Source: Oscillospiraceae bacterium
GTDB taxonomy: Bacteria; Bacillota; Clostridia; Oscillospirales; Acutalibacteraceae
Length of the DNA stretch: 64,000 nucleotides
Direction of reading: 5' to 3'
Assembly: GCA_012520505.1 (NCBI GenBank)
Contig: JAAYOC010000017.1
Location: 62,001-126,000 of the forward strand
Shown here: positions 63,592 to 64,000 of the stretch, piece after piece
How positions within the stretch are numbered: the first letter of the stretch is position 1
How the letters are laid out: the number at the start of each line of letters is the position of its first letter
The notes under the pieces: generated by a model
Databases searched by the model: none
What the model was told of the DNA's origin: nothing
Seen by the model: the letters and a program-made list of their open reading frames with translations, nothing else
Translations under genes and position numbers: made by a program

Positions 63592-63756
63592 ATGAAAGTT
63601 CCACTTAATGAAATCCTCGGTGTTGTTGGTCGTGGAGTTGGAATACTTAGTGATAAACTTCAAAGGTTTATGCATAGCGGTAAAATAGCAGATTTTTGGG
63701 AGTGGGTAGACAAAAAATGGTATCGTTCTACCATGCATGACCCTCGCCATGATTAA
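63592..63756 (+). CDS. Small (54-residue) protein of unknown function
   Basis: From ATG 63592, with GGGGGAG 8 bases upstream. Short, basic and amphipathic, with three Trp in the second half (DFWEWVDKKWYR) and a His/Asp-rich end (MHDPRHD). No signal peptide or clear membrane helix. It has its own terminator, and lies between the DUF975 gene and thrH. Family not recognised; a good ribosome site and stop-terminator spacing support a real gene. Confidence 0.6.
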   Translation: MKVPLNEILGVVGRGVGILSDKLQRFMHSGKIADFWEWVDKKWYRSTMHDPRHD

Positions 63757-63767
63757 TAAATTAAATC

Positions 63768-63796
63768 AGGAGCAACCGCAAGGCTGCTCCTTTAAT
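63768..63796 (+). terminator. Terminator with GCAA tetraloop
   Basis: Stem AGGAGCA / TGCTCCT with an inner CC/GG helix closed by a GCAA tetraloop, then TTTAATT. Confidence 0.75.
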
Positions 63797-63813
63797 TCAA
63801 CAGGAGGATATTT

Positions 63814-64000
63814 ATGTATATAGTATGTTTAGACCTTGAAGGTGTATTAGTTCCTGAAATTTGGATTGCTGTTGCAGAAGCAACAAATATTCCAGAACTA
63901 AAAAAAACAACAAGAGATGAGCCTGATTATAACAAGCTCATGAACTACAGACTTGCAATACTAAAAGAACACGGTCTCGGTCTTAAAGAAATTCAAGATG
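63814..64000 (+). CDS. thrH: ThrH-like phosphoserine phosphatase / homoserine phosphotransferase (3' truncated)
   Basis: The first 62 residues of a HAD-superfamily protein run off the right edge. The start, with [21 protein letters not shown] followed by [16 protein letters not shown], is the ThrH signature: the nucleophile motif is DxEGVLxPE rather than the usual DxDGT. ThrH dephosphorylates phosphoserine and can pass the phosphate to homoserine. AGGAGG precedes ATG. Confidence 0.9.
   Translation, partial: MYIVCLDLEGVLVPEIWIAVAEATNIPELKKTTRDEPDYNKLMNYRLAILKEHGLGLKEIQD

Overview
The window reads as an AT-rich chromosome segment of an anaerobic Gram-positive bacterium of the Bacillota, most likely class Clostridia. 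Support: strong GGAGG ribosome sites, frequent TTG starts, sigma-A promoters of the TTGACA-17-TATAAT type, a T-box leader, a TPP riboswitch with ThiT, a GlgC/GlgD pair, MetV/MetF methylene-THF reductase, choline-binding-type cell-wall repeats and an LTA-synthase-like enzyme. No rRNA, phage, IS element or CRISPR array was seen. It looks like ordinary chromosome with some unusual details.

Layout. 1-9.5 kb: an enoate-reductase/SDR pair (minus), then an MltG-like lipoprotein, ExoIII, a diguanylate cyclase, an inactive-looking GDPD-like surface protein and a Met-rich membrane protein. 9.9-15.7 kb: glycogen operon glgB-glgC-glgD-glgA. 15.7-19.5 kb: an XRE regulator, two phosphatases, and an ECF sigma factor with its probable anti-sigma. 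19.6-27 kb (minus): a TPP-riboswitch unit (thiT, a zinc-ribbon TPR protein, a membrane protein) and prfA-sua5-coaE-M18 peptidase. 27-30 kb: nadE, and phenylacetate-CoA ligase plus an ACT protein behind a T-box whose specifier reads UUC (Phe). 30-40 kb: a one-carbon cluster (fthC diverging from fhs-fchA-folD-metV-metF-lpd-gcvH-lplA-FNT channel), i.e. the methyl branch of the Wood-Ljungdahl pathway with lipoyl-protein parts but no CODH/ACS in view. 40-45.5 kb (minus): a cell-wall-binding protein, metQ-metN-metI and cysK. 45.5-54.5 kb: a long IleRS, an LTA-synthase-like protein, MntP and PPDK. 54.8-58 kb: tRNA-Pro and glmM-nagB-gntR. 58-64 kb: YfbR, two small proteins, an FHA/FtsW-RodA/PBP operon, a DUF975 protein and the start of thrH.

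Most striking observation: MetQ (43563-44411) has its two lobes in reversed order. The segment that is normally C-terminal follows the lipobox, and the normally N-terminal segment ends the protein. This is the signature of a natural circular permutation, with the cut at the usual SLDEL / VAVPND junction. Next to it, four 22-bp tandem repeats lead up to the metN start codon, and only the copy touching the start has an intact Shine-Dalgarno. Comparable short degenerate tandem repeats, each with its own unit, fill several other gene gaps and often begin in the stop-codon region of the preceding gene.

Two genes (glgB and the GDPD-like gene) have poly-A runs where a -1 slip gives a more sensible 3' end. 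This may be transcriptional slippage, frameshifting or a sequence error. All calls come from reading the sequence; no database search was possible.
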